DNA from: Fidelibacterota bacterium MT.SAG.3 | GTDB taxonomy: Bacteria > Fidelibacterota > SORT01 | Direction of reading: 5' to 3' | Assembly (NCBI GenBank): GCA_004402895.1 | Contig: SORT01000002.1 | Coordinates: 1 to 64,000, forward strand | Length of the DNA: 64,000 nucleotides | In this document: piece after piece, positions 18,009 through 27,102 of the stretch | Layout: each line of letters opens with the position of its first letter | Numbering within the stretch: the stretch's first letter is position 1 | The notes under the pieces: generated by a model | Seen by the model: the letters and a program-made list of their open reading frames with translations, nothing else | Told to the model about the DNA's origin: nothing | The model's database searches: none | Made by a program: the position numbers and the translations under genes

Positions 18009-18169
18009 CTAAATCTCCCGGTCTAATTTTGTAAACCGTTTTATTGCTTTCCTCGGTTCAGCTGCCTACTCGTCGGTGCTCTTCCAGATGGTGAGGAATT
18101 TTTCATATTTATCAATCTCATGTTGACCGACTCTATGTTACAGATTAAATCCATAAAAAGCACTGCATG

Positions 18170-18395
18170 TTTACGTTCAATTTTGTAAACATGTGAGTTC
18201 AAATTCTCGAAAAATATGCAGCACAAATGACCGTTACTGAAACATTTCCATAAACGTCCCAAAATCAAAATCTCATGATTATTGCATTTAACGAGTTTTG
18301 GCACCGCGGAATAGTGTGTTATAACCTACGTTTAGGGGACAGAATATAAACCATGAAATTCTTTTTCTGAGATATAACTTAAGTATTTAATTAAT
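18170..18395. repeat. Dispersed island repeat, copy A
   Basis: Contains CGAGTTTTGGCACCGCGG through TTTAGGGGACAG (18292-18342), shared with 22458-22508, and the block ATGAAATTC...ATAACTT, shared with about 24580-24612. A second, weaker unit beginning GTGAGTTC is at about 18188. No open frame of note. The wider gap 18009-18939 holds only this, the module at 18377-18499 and the tRNA-like repeat. Confidence 0.6.
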
Positions 18396-18499
18396 AAAGA
18401 ATTACTGTAGATATTTACTGAACACCGGATTAAGAGTCCTATGCCATCTCTTTATTACCAACGGTCAGAGAAGACTGATGACCTCATAGTGACCATTTT
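18377..18499. repeat. Dispersed intergenic module, copy 2
   Basis: Matches 9753-9875 from ACTTAAGTATTTAATTAATA to AGTGACCATTTT, about 70 percent by eye with gaps. It leads into the tRNA-Ser-like repeat at 18552. Confidence 0.55.
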
Positions 18500-18551
18500 A
18501 TGTCCCGGTTTGTCCCGTAATGCTGCTTTTATCAACGAATTTTTCAAGCGG

Positions 18552-18650
18552 CGGTTTTGAAGAGCGTGGTTGCCCTTGATACTCAGGCACTTACAGGAAT
18601 CGCTGCCATATAATTGCCATTCTACAGACCAATCCAGACATTTGGAGACC
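18552..18650. repeat. tRNA-Ser-like attachment-site repeat, copy 2 (left of cyclase gene)
   Basis: Same orientation and about 85 percent identical by eye to 19806-19906. Together they bracket the cyclase gene as direct repeats 1254 bases apart. On the minus strand it reads a D-arm-like GTGCCTGAGTATCAAGGGC and an anticodon-loop-like CTTCAAA. Confidence 0.65.
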
Positions 18651-18939
18651 AGCCAAGTGACTAATTTCTTGTTCCATGATTTGGGAATATACCCATTGTG
18701 GAACTCAAAATATGCAGCACCTTTTTCTGATGTGAAGCAAAATGCAATTGATACTTGATTGGTATTGATTATAAGTGGCAGATTACTATATTATATACCA
18801 AGGTAGTTAAATATCAATAAAACGGGTCAACCACTAATGCTGTATAAACAATAGTTATGCTTTAGGTATGGATATAGCAGGACGACCAAAAGAACAAGTC
18901 GGGAAGTAAGGCATACCCCCTCGTTTAGGAAGGCAAAAT

Positions 18940-19758
18940 ATGCCAATATTTATGGATCGCCACGACATTAGTGGTGTAACTGCTAAGGACGTCGCTGAGG
19001 CACATCAAGCTGATTTAAGGATTCAGTCTAAGCACGCTTGTAATTGCTTTACGTACTGGTTTGACGAAGGTAGGGGAACTGTTTTCTGTCTCATCGAAGC
19101 ACCGACGGCATCAGCGGTTCGCGATCTACACCTCGAGTCTCATGGACTCAATCCAAGCCAAATTATCGAAGTGGATCCATCGACGGTCGCGAATTTCCTC
19201 GGACGAGTGACGGATCCTGATAACGTTGACGCTGAACCGGTGCAGGAATCTGGTTTTAGATCCATTATGTTCACTGATATGGCAAACTCCACTGATATCA
19301 CAAATTCACTCGGGGACAATGCGGCATTTGCCGTCCTAAAAAAACATCGTGCAGTCATTCGGCAGGCTCTACTAGACCACCATGGCCGCGAAGTGGATCG
19401 TACAGGTGACGGCTTTCTGACATGCTTTACGTCGGTATCGCAGGCTGTAAGTTGTTCTATGGCAATCCAGCAGGAATTTGATAACTACAACCATACAGAT
19501 ACTGAACGCGTCCCTATCCAAGTACGCATCGGCCTCGGCGCTGGAGAGCCGGTGACTGAAAAAGACGAGCTTTTCGGCTCAATAGTGAATCTCACAGCTA
19601 GAATTTGTGCTCAAGCCAAGCCGAACCAGATCTTGGCATCCCACGTGATTCGCGAGCTTTGTATCGGCAAGAACTTTGCATTCCAGCCTTATGGAGCAGT
19701 AAATCTGAAGGGATTTCCAGACCCCATCGAACTCGATGCTGTTGAGTGGAAAGCCTAA
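18940..19758 (+). CDS. Ni-binding-like (DUF4242) domain fused to class III nucleotide cyclase
   Basis: A 272-residue protein with AGGAAGG before its ATG. Residues 1-90 resemble the small ferredoxin-like SCO4226/DUF4242 nickel-binding family (MPIFMDRHD, then HACNCFTYWF). Residues about 105-270 are a class III adenylate/guanylate cyclase catalytic domain: metal Asp D113 in FTDMANST, second metal Asp D157 in RTGDGF, and the transition-state Asn/Arg pair N217 and R221 in VNLTARI. No membrane segment, so a soluble, possibly metal-sensing cyclase. It is the only gene between two direct repeats (18552-18650 and 19806-19906), which suggests a mobile single-gene cassette. Confidence 0.85.
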   Translation: MPIFMDRHDISGVTAKDVAEAHQADLRIQSKHACNCFTYWFDEGRGTVFCLIEAPTASAVRDLHLESHGLNPSQIIEVDPSTVANFLGRVTDPDNVDAEPVQESGFRSIMFTDMANSTDITNSLGDNAAFAVLKKHRAVIRQALLDHHGREVDRTGDGFLTCFTSVSQAVSCSMAIQQEFDNYNHTDTERVPIQVRIGLGAGEPVTEKDELFGSIVNLTARICAQAKPNQILASHVIRELCIGKNFAFQPYGAVNLKGFPDPIELDAVEWKA

Positions 19759-19764
19759 CTCCAG

Positions 19765-19906
19765 CGGAGGGCGAGGGATTCGAACCCCCATTCCTTTGCG
19801 GGAAACGGTTTTGAAGATCGCGGTTGCCCTTGATACATAGGAACTTACAGGAATTGATGCCATATAATTGCCATTCTGTAGACCAATCCAGACCAATTGA
19901 GACTAA
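19765..19906 (-). repeat. tRNA-Ser-like 3' half and attachment-site repeat, copy 3
   Basis: Read leftward, 19845-19765 gives a D-arm-like segment, an anticodon-loop-like CTTCAAA, a variable arm (TTCC, loop, GGAA), a T-arm with GGGGGTTCGAATCCCTC, and the acceptor 3' strand GCCCTCC plus discriminator G. CCA is not encoded. The matching 5' acceptor strand GGAGGGC is absent, so this is a fragment, not a working tRNA. The CTTCAAA loop would read UGA, but the anticodon stem has a mismatch. It begins 6 bases after the cyclase stop. 19806-19906 is the part shared with the two other copies. The remaining bases to 20035 hold nothing recognisable. Confidence 0.55.
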
Positions 19907-20035
19907 GTGTAAATCTAATCTTATATCACTAATATTTAAATTTATACCAGATGCTAATCTTTGATTCCTCTCCAACTTTTTGATAGAAGTTAATTATAAT
20001 TAATAAGACTTCTATTATTGAGATTTCGTAGTTCT

Positions 20036-22231
20036 TTAGGGTTCGACTATTTGCAGTGAAAAGGAATCAAACCAAGCGCTGCCCTCTCCGGTTAAAGCTA
20101 TACCAAAATCGATCCACTGTGCTTCATCTGAAACTTCACCGGTAATCTCAAAGAAACGCCATTCACTCGTCTTAATCGGCCGATCTTTCATGTTATCCTT
20201 AAAAAGGAGGGACTGAGTATCGCGCCCCCTTTTGTTAACTTTTAGCCACAAATAAGCATCATTTCCAGAGCCTTCCAGCTCCGTTCGTACTGCCGCCCGT
20301 AACTTGATTCGCTTACCGCGATACGAGGTAGCGTCCAAACGCTGCAAGAGTAAAGCATACGTTTCCCCATAATGTTTGCCAAATTTCCTGCTGATTTTCA
20401 CACACTTCTTGCCCTGTTGTGGAAGTTCGGTGCTGGTTTCAACAATAAAGTCAAAATTGGCCAACCGGTATTTATGAGCACTCCACCCTTCAGGGATCAC
20501 TCCCGGTTCACTGCTTTCAAAATTTAGATTCTTAGGTGAAGTCAGGATTCGTGGTTTCGAGCGAGTTCCACCGGGATTTGGACGGGCGGCAGTGGTTTCG
20601 TCAACGAATAGCAACACATCATATAGTTCTGTTACCTGTACGTCTTCCGCATAACTTGAAGCCGCTTGTGGGTTGAACACTGCGCCAATATAGCGGGTTT
20701 TGCGTGGTTTTGCAAACCACTCGGCTACATAGCCAGTTTCAGGTAATCTTCGTAAATCAAAGGCTGCATAAGGCAGACCGGTAGCGCCAAGTGTCGCATC
20801 GAGACTCTCTTCCGGCAGTGGTTTGACATGAAAGGGTCTTAAACCCCTGCTACTGCCAAAGGATATCCAAATTGCTTGAAACGAACCTTGATTAAATGCA
20901 AATCCGAAAACAACCATATCCTTGCCATACATTTCTCGTAGAAATTGCCCCATCCAATTCTTCCGTGTGTTCACATGGCCATTGTGCGCCCATATCACGA
21001 TTTTGGCATCGGGTCCTTCGTGTTCCATGATCCAATGAATATTTGCTGCCATGGAGCTGTCGCGAATAGCCGATCCAGATGGTATGTTCGATTGAATGTA
21101 TTGTGATAGAATATTAGCGTGCAGTCGTGCAACCTTCCAATCTTTTTCGCCGGTTTGAGCGATATATTTTCCACTGTTCGCATCTAAATCTTTAATCGTC
21201 GATGCGATAACTTGCAAGGTCTTAGACATTTCCTCTTTAGAGATATCAGCAAAATCCCATTTGTAGGGACTCTTTATCAGGGAGAGGGAAGCATTCTCGT
21301 TTAATACCGCCGCTACCTTGCGATCAACTTTATTTAAGTAGTTCTCCAGTACCTTAAGCGCTCGCGTCCCGTACGTCATGTCATATCCATAAAACTTGAC
21401 TTTTTTCGTATGATTCGGATCAGCGTTATAACGCCGCATCCAGCGGATCATCTCCAATACTTCTTCCGTGTCCCAGGTCCAGAAATAAATTCCGGCCAGC
21501 GCTTTTTCGGGATCGCCCTTGCCTGTCAACACATACTCATTCACATCAAATCCTTCCGGCATGGTCGCCTCAATGGCGAATATATTAAATTCCATCTCCG
21601 TGACTAGAAACTCTAGCATGCGATGTTTTAACTGGAAAAATTCGCGTGTTCCGTGGGTTGCCTCTCCAAGCGCCACCAGACGCGCATCACCGATGATTTG
21701 CTTCAACGGTTGCATATCCTCGAACCCTTGTTCCGCCTCCACCCCCTTCAAAGGAACCGCATTGTCTTTAAGCCACTGAATGGTCGTCTGACGTCTGGCA
21801 CGATTGGTTTCAAGTCGTTCCTTATATTCAGACGCTGAGAGCAGTTCTTCAATCTGGACTTTGTATTTCCCCTTCACCAAAGGTTCTTCATCACCTTCGA
21901 TTTTATGGGGATAGATCTCCAACTGATAGTTTCCAGAGGTTTTAGCTTCGATCATCACATTTTCTGTACCCTGAGTGCCGGTCGGACCGTCAACTTCGTC
22001 AATCTTCTCTCCATTTGGATCGAGCACCGAAATCACCAAATCGATACCGATTTGCTCCACAGTGACATGCACAAATTGCCCAGACTTCAGCGCCACCTGA
22101 TAGGTATGGCGCGCTCCTTCAGACATCGGGCTTTCGATTTCTTTCCCCGGAACGAGAGTTTTGACCTGTGTGCTGGCGCTCGAGCAATTCAACAACAAGA
22201 ACGCAAACAGATACATAGTTAATGTTTTCAT
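20036..22231 (-). CDS. Secreted erythromycin-esterase-like protein with PPC domain
   Basis: A 731-residue protein starting at ATG 22229-22231, right behind GGAGGAGG. A signal sequence ends LLLNCSS, probably a lipoprotein site though an imperfect lipobox. Residues about 25-115 look like a pre-peptidase C-terminal (PPC) beta-sandwich. About 165-550 is the erythromycin esterase (EreA/EreB, PF05139) fold: GEATHGTREFFQLKHRM with the catalytic His, IFAIEATMPEG, and WAHNGHV. A C-terminal beta-rich module (about 565-731) looks like a carbohydrate-binding sandwich. Many relatives are not macrolide esterases, so the substrate is open. Set in the accessory island; coding style differs from its neighbours. 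Confidence 0.85.
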   Translation of the reverse strand: MKTLTMYLFAFLLLNCSSASTQVKTLVPGKEIESPMSEGARHTYQVALKSGQFVHVTVEQIGIDLVISVLDPNGEKIDEVDGPTGTQGTENVMIEAKTSGNYQLEIYPHKIEGDEEPLVKGKYKVQIEELLSASEYKERLETNRARRQTTIQWLKDNAVPLKGVEAEQGFEDMQPLKQIIGDARLVALGEATHGTREFFQLKHRMLEFLVTEMEFNIFAIEATMPEGFDVNEYVLTGKGDPEKALAGIYFWTWDTEEVLEMIRWMRRYNADPNHTKKVKFYGYDMTYGTRALKVLENYLNKVDRKVAAVLNENASLSLIKSPYKWDFADISKEEMSKTLQVIASTIKDLDANSGKYIAQTGEKDWKVARLHANILSQYIQSNIPSGSAIRDSSMAANIHWIMEHEGPDAKIVIWAHNGHVNTRKNWMGQFLREMYGKDMVVFGFAFNQGSFQAIWISFGSSRGLRPFHVKPLPEESLDATLGATGLPYAAFDLRRLPETGYVAEWFAKPRKTRYIGAVFNPQAASSYAEDVQVTELYDVLLFVDETTAARPNPGGTRSKPRILTSPKNLNFESSEPGVIPEGWSAHKYRLANFDFIVETSTELPQQGKKCVKISRKFGKHYGETYALLLQRLDATSYRGKRIKLRAAVRTELEGSGNDAYLWLKVNKRGRDTQSLLFKDNMKDRPIKTSEWRFFEITGEVSDEAQWIDFGIALTGEGSAWFDSFSLQIVEP

Positions 22232-22605
22232 GTTGCCTCCTCCATGTGAAAGATAATTGGACATAGTATACGAAACTTCTTCGTACTAACAAAGTTTATT
22301 TTGTTGCGTGTAACAGCCAGATTCGGGGGTTTTGCAATATAAGACGTCAGTTGATCACGACAAAAGTGGCGCACAAGTCGATAGTTTTTAGTGGATAACG
22401 TCATGGTCTTGAATTTCGCGCTGGGTCTTATATAGATCGACATAATCTCTCGATTTTCGAGTTTTGGTACTGCGAAATTGTGTGTCATAACTGACATTTA
22501 TGGGACAGTACTATTTAAGTAGTACTGCCAAAACATTAGATCGAATTATTTTGGGAATTACCTGTCATTATCATATATTAATATATCAATTTTTGAGGTC
22601 AATAA
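22232..22605. repeat. Dispersed island repeat, copy B (gap region)
   Basis: 22458-22508 matches copy A (CGAGTTTTGGTACTGCGAAA through TTATGGGACAG). The rest of the gap, between two divergent secreted-protein genes, is AT-rich and should hold both promoters. No gene is seen. Confidence 0.55.
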
Positions 22606-24309
22606 ATGAAGGAAATGGATATGATGAAAAGATATTACTCTTCTATATTATTTATGTTAATCTCTCTGTCAGCAATCGGATGTGCATACCGACAAATAAC
22701 GGTTCCTGAAGTGACAGACGATGAATTCGCCGCCGCTTACAGAAACGATTTGAAAACATTGTCGTCCGACGAATTTCAGGGGAGACGATCCGGTACACCG
22801 GGTGGAAAAAAGACCCAAGAATATCTGATAAACAGCTTCAAGTCAATGGGGTTGGAGCCTGGTAACAATGGAAGTTATTTGCAGGAAGTAAAGCTATTTT
22901 CAAGAATATCGACAGCTTCGGGTGTCAGGGCAGTAAATACGGAAGGCGATACTCTGGAGATAGAGTGGAAAACGCAAATTCTTCCCCTAGTAATAGGTGA
23001 AGATACCACGATTTCTATCATAGATAAGGAGTTGGTTTTTGTAGGATTCGGTGGCGATTCAGAGAAGTTTAACTGGCACGATTATGATGATATAGATGTT
23101 GAAGGAAAGATAGTAGTCATGCTCCGAAATCATGCCGGCTTTGCAAGTAAAGACAGTTCCGTCCTGAATGACCGTTCGAATGTAAGACTGGGATATACTT
23201 TTATAAAGATCAACACGGCGGAATCTCATGGCGCTTTTGGCACAATAATGATTTTAGATTCGGTGTTAGCAGGGAATAAATCCAGATGGAAGGGGTGGGC
23301 ACGAGTCTCTTCATGGGGGAGGAATTCTCTTTATGACGGGAAGGTGGACAGTTCCACTCTAAAGTTGAGATTGACTTTGAATTTGGAAGTAGGAAAACAG
23401 TTTATGGCATTAGCAGGCTATGATTATGATTCACTCGTAGTTGCCGCATACTCTCCCGGATTTAAGTCTTTTGATCTTGCTGTTACGCTCAGCGGTGAAT
23501 TTAAAAGAAAAGAAAGAATATATATTTCCAATAATGTATTAGGTCTTATCCGCGGCACTGAGCGTCCTGATGAAGTAGTGATCTACACAGCTCATTGGGA
23601 TGGTTATGGTACATACAAAGGCGCAGAAGAGGATAGCATATATAACGGCGCAGCTGATAACGCAACTGGTACGGCGTCTATTTTGAGTCTTGCACGCTCA
23701 TTCATGGCTCAACCCGTTCCTCCCAAGCGGTCGATACTGTTTATGGGTTTCACCGCGGAGGAGACGGGTTTATTGGGCTCTAAATATTACGTAGATAACC
23801 CGGTATTCCCGCTTTGGGAAAGCGTTGCTTTGATAAATACGGATATGTTGACCTTTGTCGGTGAAACTAACGACCTGATAATCTTTGGAAGAGGAAGATC
23901 AGATCTTGACAAGTATGCAGAACGCGCAGTAAAAAAACTGGGAATGCGTATTCAGGACGATCCCTGGCCCGAGCAGGGAAATTACTATAACTCTGACCAT
24001 TACGTATTTGCTTTAAAGGGAGTGCCTTCTATGTCGATGCACAACGGGATAGACAGCCGGGAGCACGGCATGGAGTGGGGGATGAAAATTCAAAAGGATT
24101 TTATAGATTCAGACTTCCACAAGGTAAGTGATGAATACAGCGAAGATTTAAACTTGGATGGAATAATGCAATACCTTCAGGTAATCTTTGACGTCGGATA
24201 CACGTTGGCTAATTCTTCCAAATTTCCTAATTGGAATAAAGACGATGAATTTCGACCCATTCGTGACGCCAGCAGACGAGAAATAAAACTGATAAAAACC
24301 ACTAAATGA
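22606..24309 (+). CDS. Secreted M28-family zinc aminopeptidase lipoprotein
   Basis: A 567-residue protein. Two starts are possible, ATG 22606 (GAGG upstream) or ATG 22621 (AAGGAAA upstream). The signal peptide ends LSAIGC, a good lipobox, so it is lipid-anchored. Residues about 40-120 form an N-terminal part, about 120-290 a PA-type insert, and about 300-540 the M28 peptidase domain. Zinc ligands and catalytic residues are visible: TAHWDG (His, Asp), AADNATGTAS (bridging Asp), FTAEETGLLGS (catalytic Glu pair), NTDML (Asp) and SDHYVF (His). It should release N-terminal amino acids from peptides in the periplasm or outside. It is flanked by island repeats on both sides. Confidence 0.92.
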   Translation: MKEMDMMKRYYSSILFMLISLSAIGCAYRQITVPEVTDDEFAAAYRNDLKTLSSDEFQGRRSGTPGGKKTQEYLINSFKSMGLEPGNNGSYLQEVKLFSRISTASGVRAVNTEGDTLEIEWKTQILPLVIGEDTTISIIDKELVFVGFGGDSEKFNWHDYDDIDVEGKIVVMLRNHAGFASKDSSVLNDRSNVRLGYTFIKINTAESHGAFGTIMILDSVLAGNKSRWKGWARVSSWGRNSLYDGKVDSSTLKLRLTLNLEVGKQFMALAGYDYDSLVVAAYSPGFKSFDLAVTLSGEFKRKERIYISNNVLGLIRGTERPDEVVIYTAHWDGYGTYKGAEEDSIYNGAADNATGTASILSLARSFMAQPVPPKRSILFMGFTAEETGLLGSKYYVDNPVFPLWESVALINTDMLTFVGETNDLIIFGRGRSDLDKYAERAVKKLGMRIQDDPWPEQGNYYNSDHYVFALKGVPSMSMHNGIDSREHGMEWGMKIQKDFIDSDFHKVSDEYSEDLNLDGIMQYLQVIFDVGYTLANSSKFPNWNKDDEFRPIRDASRREIKLIKTTK

Positions 24310-24387
24310 ATTTTAAATGATGCGCGGTCAGGATGCCTTTGCCGATGGCGGGATTATGAAAATCCTGACTTTTTAAACTCTTAATTT

Positions 24388-24612
24388 TCATAAACATATG
24401 AGTTCTGAGACGCGAAAAATGTGTATCTAAAACGACCGTTATTGATACAAAAATCCACTGTCTCAAAAGCTAATTGTCAGAAAATCTCGTTTTCATGAGT
24501 TTTGTGCAATTGATAGACATCAAAATGGTCTGTTACAAGTTGGGTTTGTGAGATTGAATTACGTCATTGGGGATACAACTTATGAAATTCATTTTCTTTG
24601 GGTATAACTTTG
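24388..24612. repeat. Dispersed island repeat, copy C
   Basis: Begins TTTTCATAAACATATGAGTT. It shares CACTGTCTCAAAAGCTAATT and GTCAGAAA with copy D (about 25580-25605) and the ending ATGAAATTCATTTTC...TATAACTT with copy A. It fills most of the gap between the M28 gene and the next lipoprotein gene. Confidence 0.65.
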
Positions 24613-24672
24613 AACTAAATTTTAATTAAATGGAAGTTATGTAAATCTAAACTAAATCAAGCGAGCAATCAG

Positions 24673-25338
24673 CTAGTATGCCCATCCGTAACGTGTGAAG
24701 TGATTGATGTAGAATACGAGTGTTTTTTCCGCCTCGTTTACCGTGTATGTAACTACTTCGCCACCAGTGCCGTCATCATGTATGAAGTAGATCTCTATCA
24801 GGTAAGGATCACCGTCAAAACCAAGCGCATCGTAATCCAACGTGATCTTTACGTCAGTGTTGAATACCATGCTCGGTAAGAACTCTACCTCGGCTGAACA
24901 GGGAATCTGTCCGTCCATGCAAGTTACCGACACCGATATCTTTGTATTATCGTCAACCGCTCCAGCAGGAATCTCTACTTTGTTTCCAAAGGTATTAGAT
25001 CCTCCAACGGTACCACCAGCCTGAACGGTGATGGTCTTTGTCGTTGAGCTTGATTTATTAAGAGCAATCAACTTCTTCATTGATTTTGGGCTCCACTTTA
25101 GAAAGTTCACACCTTCTAATGAGGTTGCCGCTCCTCATACCGAAGCAGATGTCTTAGCTGATTCCGGTGCCGTTGTTGCTGCATAATCGCAAGCAACCGA
25201 AAACAACATCGCTACAACTGTTATCGGTAAAAGCAGGTTTCTGAATTGTATTCTGTTTCTATTCATTATATTTATTTGGCTACTCATCATATGCTCTATT
25301 TGCACGGTTAATATAGTATAATCTATATGCGCTGTCAA
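24673..25338 (-). pseudogene. ZU5-like lipoprotein gene interrupted by an in-frame TGA
   Basis: Two consecutive open segments in the same frame: 25338-25135, ending in TGA, and 25134-24673. The first contains a lipoprotein signal (MNRNRIQFRNLLLP, then VAMLFSVACDY with a lipobox Cys), best started at the ATG about 69 bases into the segment. The second continues GAATSLEGVNFLKWSPKSM, then a beta-sandwich with GNKVEIPAGAVDDNTKIS, the core of ZU5-like domains, ending in HFTRYGWAY. Without the TGA the protein would be a normal secreted lipoprotein of about 200 residues. Nonsense mutation or sequence error are the simple explanations; a GTG restart at 25110 would make a protein with no signal. No selenocysteine machinery is visible. 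Confidence 0.7.
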
Positions 25339-25513
25339 GTAGTTTTTTAAAAAATCGACGTAAATTGTGAAATAAACCTCATAAAATGCGTTAATATAAT
25401 GATACTATTGATATTAAGGTTATGTTGATATATTTTATATACTTAGTATGATATTAAGAACTATTTGACTAATTCTGATAACTAGCCTTCGAATATAGGA
25501 TTCTTACGATTTC

Positions 25514-25649
25514 TCATAAACGTGTAAGTTTTGGCACAAAAAAATGTGTCTCATAAACCTTGGTTAATAAGACAAAAAACCACTGTCTCAAAAGCTAATT
25601 GTCAGAAACTCTCGATTTCATGATCTTTGATTAGATTGTCAAAATCCCT
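25514..25649. repeat. Dispersed island repeat, copy D
   Basis: Shares CACTGTCTCAAAAGCTAATTG and the following TCAGAAA with copy C, and GTTTTGGCAC with copy A. It directly adjoins the left inverted repeat at 25650. Confidence 0.6.
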
Positions 25650-25758
25650 CATTTTCTGCGAATTCACTACATTTCTTGGGTTATATCGTGAGTTTTGCTC
25701 ATAATTAGCGACTAATATCGTGAGTTCTTTGTGTAATGTAGTGAGTTTCGGGTCCGTT
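25650..25758 (+). repeat. Left inverted repeat of the recombinase/HNH unit
   Basis: Its reverse complement aligns with 31091-31195 over about 105 bases with short gaps. Shared blocks include CACTACATTAC, ACTCACGATATTA, AGCAAAACTCA and GTGAATT. It carries spaced copies of ATCGTGAGTT (about 25686 and 25718) and a third, GTAGTGAGTT, near 25738. It lies 33 bases past the recombinase stop. Confidence 0.75.
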
Positions 25759-25790
25759 TAATATCATAGTAAAAGTAGGGCATCTCAGCC

Positions 25791-26399
25791 CTATTCTTCA
25801 TCTGATTCCAGATTCTTTAATGCTTCTTCCACGTCTGTATCCATCACATCAGCATATACCTGAGTAACCGTCGGTGAACTATGACCGAGTTGCCTCTGCA
25901 CAAGCCTGAGATTATACCCGCTCGCTTTATAGAGATTTGTTGCATAGGTATGTCGTAGTGAATGAATTGAGTAGTGAGCGGAAATCCGCGCTCTTTTCGC
26001 CCATTTTTTAAAGACCTGCTGTATTCCAGACCGTGTCATCCTCTCCCCTCGCTCTGAAGGAAAGAGGTACTGTGAGTTAATAGATCGATAATCTAAGAAT
26101 TCTATGATATGCTTCTTCAAATTTGATCCAATATCGACAACTCGATCTTTCCCTCCCTTGCCGTTTTTCACATGGATCGAACTCTGACCTCTCTTGAGGT
26201 AGAGACCCTCAATTTTTAAGTTCGCCATTTCCGAGACGCGTAGCCCAGATCCGAGTGCTAACTCAATTATCAATGCATCCCGGACTGGCGCTTGTACTCC
26301 TCTCGATTTTGCGATTGTCGCTGCTTCACTGCAAGTCTTTCGAAGTTGTTTTGTTTCTTCCGGAGTTAAGAATTTATCCGGTGTTAGAATCCAATTCAT
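25791..26399 (-). CDS. Tyrosine recombinase, catalytic domain only
   Basis: A 202-residue integrase-family recombinase. The full catalytic set is present: R54 in GSGLRVSEM, K84 in KGGKDR, H146 and R149 in HSLRHTYAT, H173 in LGHSS and the nucleophile Y182 in VYADV. The usual N-terminal SAM-like core-binding domain of about 90 residues is absent: the protein starts MNWILTPDKFLTPEE, directly at the linker before the catalytic domain. The ATG has a strong AAGGAGG, so it is probably not a chance truncation. It lies just inside the left inverted repeat and probably mobilises this unit or the surrounding cassettes. Confidence 0.9.
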   Translation of the reverse strand: MNWILTPDKFLTPEETKQLRKTCSEAATIAKSRGVQAPVRDALIIELALGSGLRVSEMANLKIEGLYLKRGQSSIHVKNGKGGKDRVVDIGSNLKKHIIEFLDYRSINSQYLFPSERGERMTRSGIQQVFKKWAKRARISAHYSIHSLRHTYATNLYKASGYNLRLVQRQLGHSSPTVTQVYADVMDTDVEEALKNLESDEE

Positions 26400-26811
26400 G
26401 GTTAAGTCCTCCTTCGAGGTTCTTATACCATATTATTTTCAATCAAGACTTGGAGGAAGTAAGGATCATTCTTGGGCAATACTTAATCGATACTTGGAGC
26501 ATACTTGAGCAATTCTTGGAAGTTACTCATTATAGTTCTAATCCGATTCTTTTCGGATTTTCTAGATATTCTTGGTATAATCTATTGTTATTATTTCACT
26601 TACCTAAAACAAAGGTCGGTTGTAGGAATGAAAAAGAAAAGCTTTATCTTTATGTTATTATTATACTTACAAGATTATATCCTATGATAGCTCATTTCAA
26701 TTTATCAGAAATGTAAACTCTATATATTGTGAATAGCCCTTGCGAATATACCAAATATGGGGTATCTTATATGTCGATTAAAAGATAAATAATGGAATTG
26801 GAGAATCAAAA
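26400..26811. other. AT-rich divergent promoter region
   Basis: Between the recombinase (leftward) and the first HNH gene (rightward). Several loosely repeated ATACTTGG / TTCTTGG-type words occur at 26455-26525. No gene is seen. Base composition from here to about 30 kb is clearly more AT-rich than the metabolic regions. Confidence 0.4.
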
Positions 26812-27075
26812 ATGGCTAGCAAAAAGAAAATTGAACAAGCTTGGGATAAAGCCAAACCTATCAGGGGTAAAAATCCTGATTCGTGGCGTAAGGATAAATT
26901 TGGTAACAAAATTAGGCATGGTTCATATGGTACTGAGGGCGATTATGGATGGGAGTTAGACCATAAAAATCCACAATCAAAAGGAGGTTCCAACAAACCG
27001 CAAAATATTCAACCCTTACATTGGGAAGAGAATCGACAAAAGAGTGATAAATATCCCTATAAGAAGAAAAAATAA
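26812..27075 (+). CDS. Small HNH-type nuclease domain protein
   Basis: An 87-residue basic protein. The second half holds an HNH-like motif, GWELDHKNPQSKGG followed by NKPQNIQPLHWEENR, matching the (D/E)H...N...H layout. The N-terminal part is lysine-rich (MASKKKIEQAWDKAKP). It is the first of two HNH genes in a row, 27 bases before the next. Free-standing HNH proteins of this size occur as nicking nucleases and in defence or mobile loci; no partner domain tells which. Confidence 0.75.
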   Translation: MASKKKIEQAWDKAKPIRGKNPDSWRKDKFGNKIRHGSYGTEGDYGWELDHKNPQSKGGSNKPQNIQPLHWEENRQKSDKYPYKKKK

Positions 27076-27102
27076 TGCTGAGTAGATAGCAAAGAGAATC
27101 AT

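Noticed and set aside
19765..19845. Functional tRNA-Ser or selenocysteine tRNA
   Set aside because: The 5' acceptor strand is missing and the anticodon stem has a mismatch, so it cannot fold as a complete tRNA. The UGA-reading loop is therefore not evidence for recoding of the TGA at 25135.
21410..22222. Plus-strand frames opposite the esterase-like gene
   Set aside because: They lie antisense to a continuous family-matching protein and show no features of their own.
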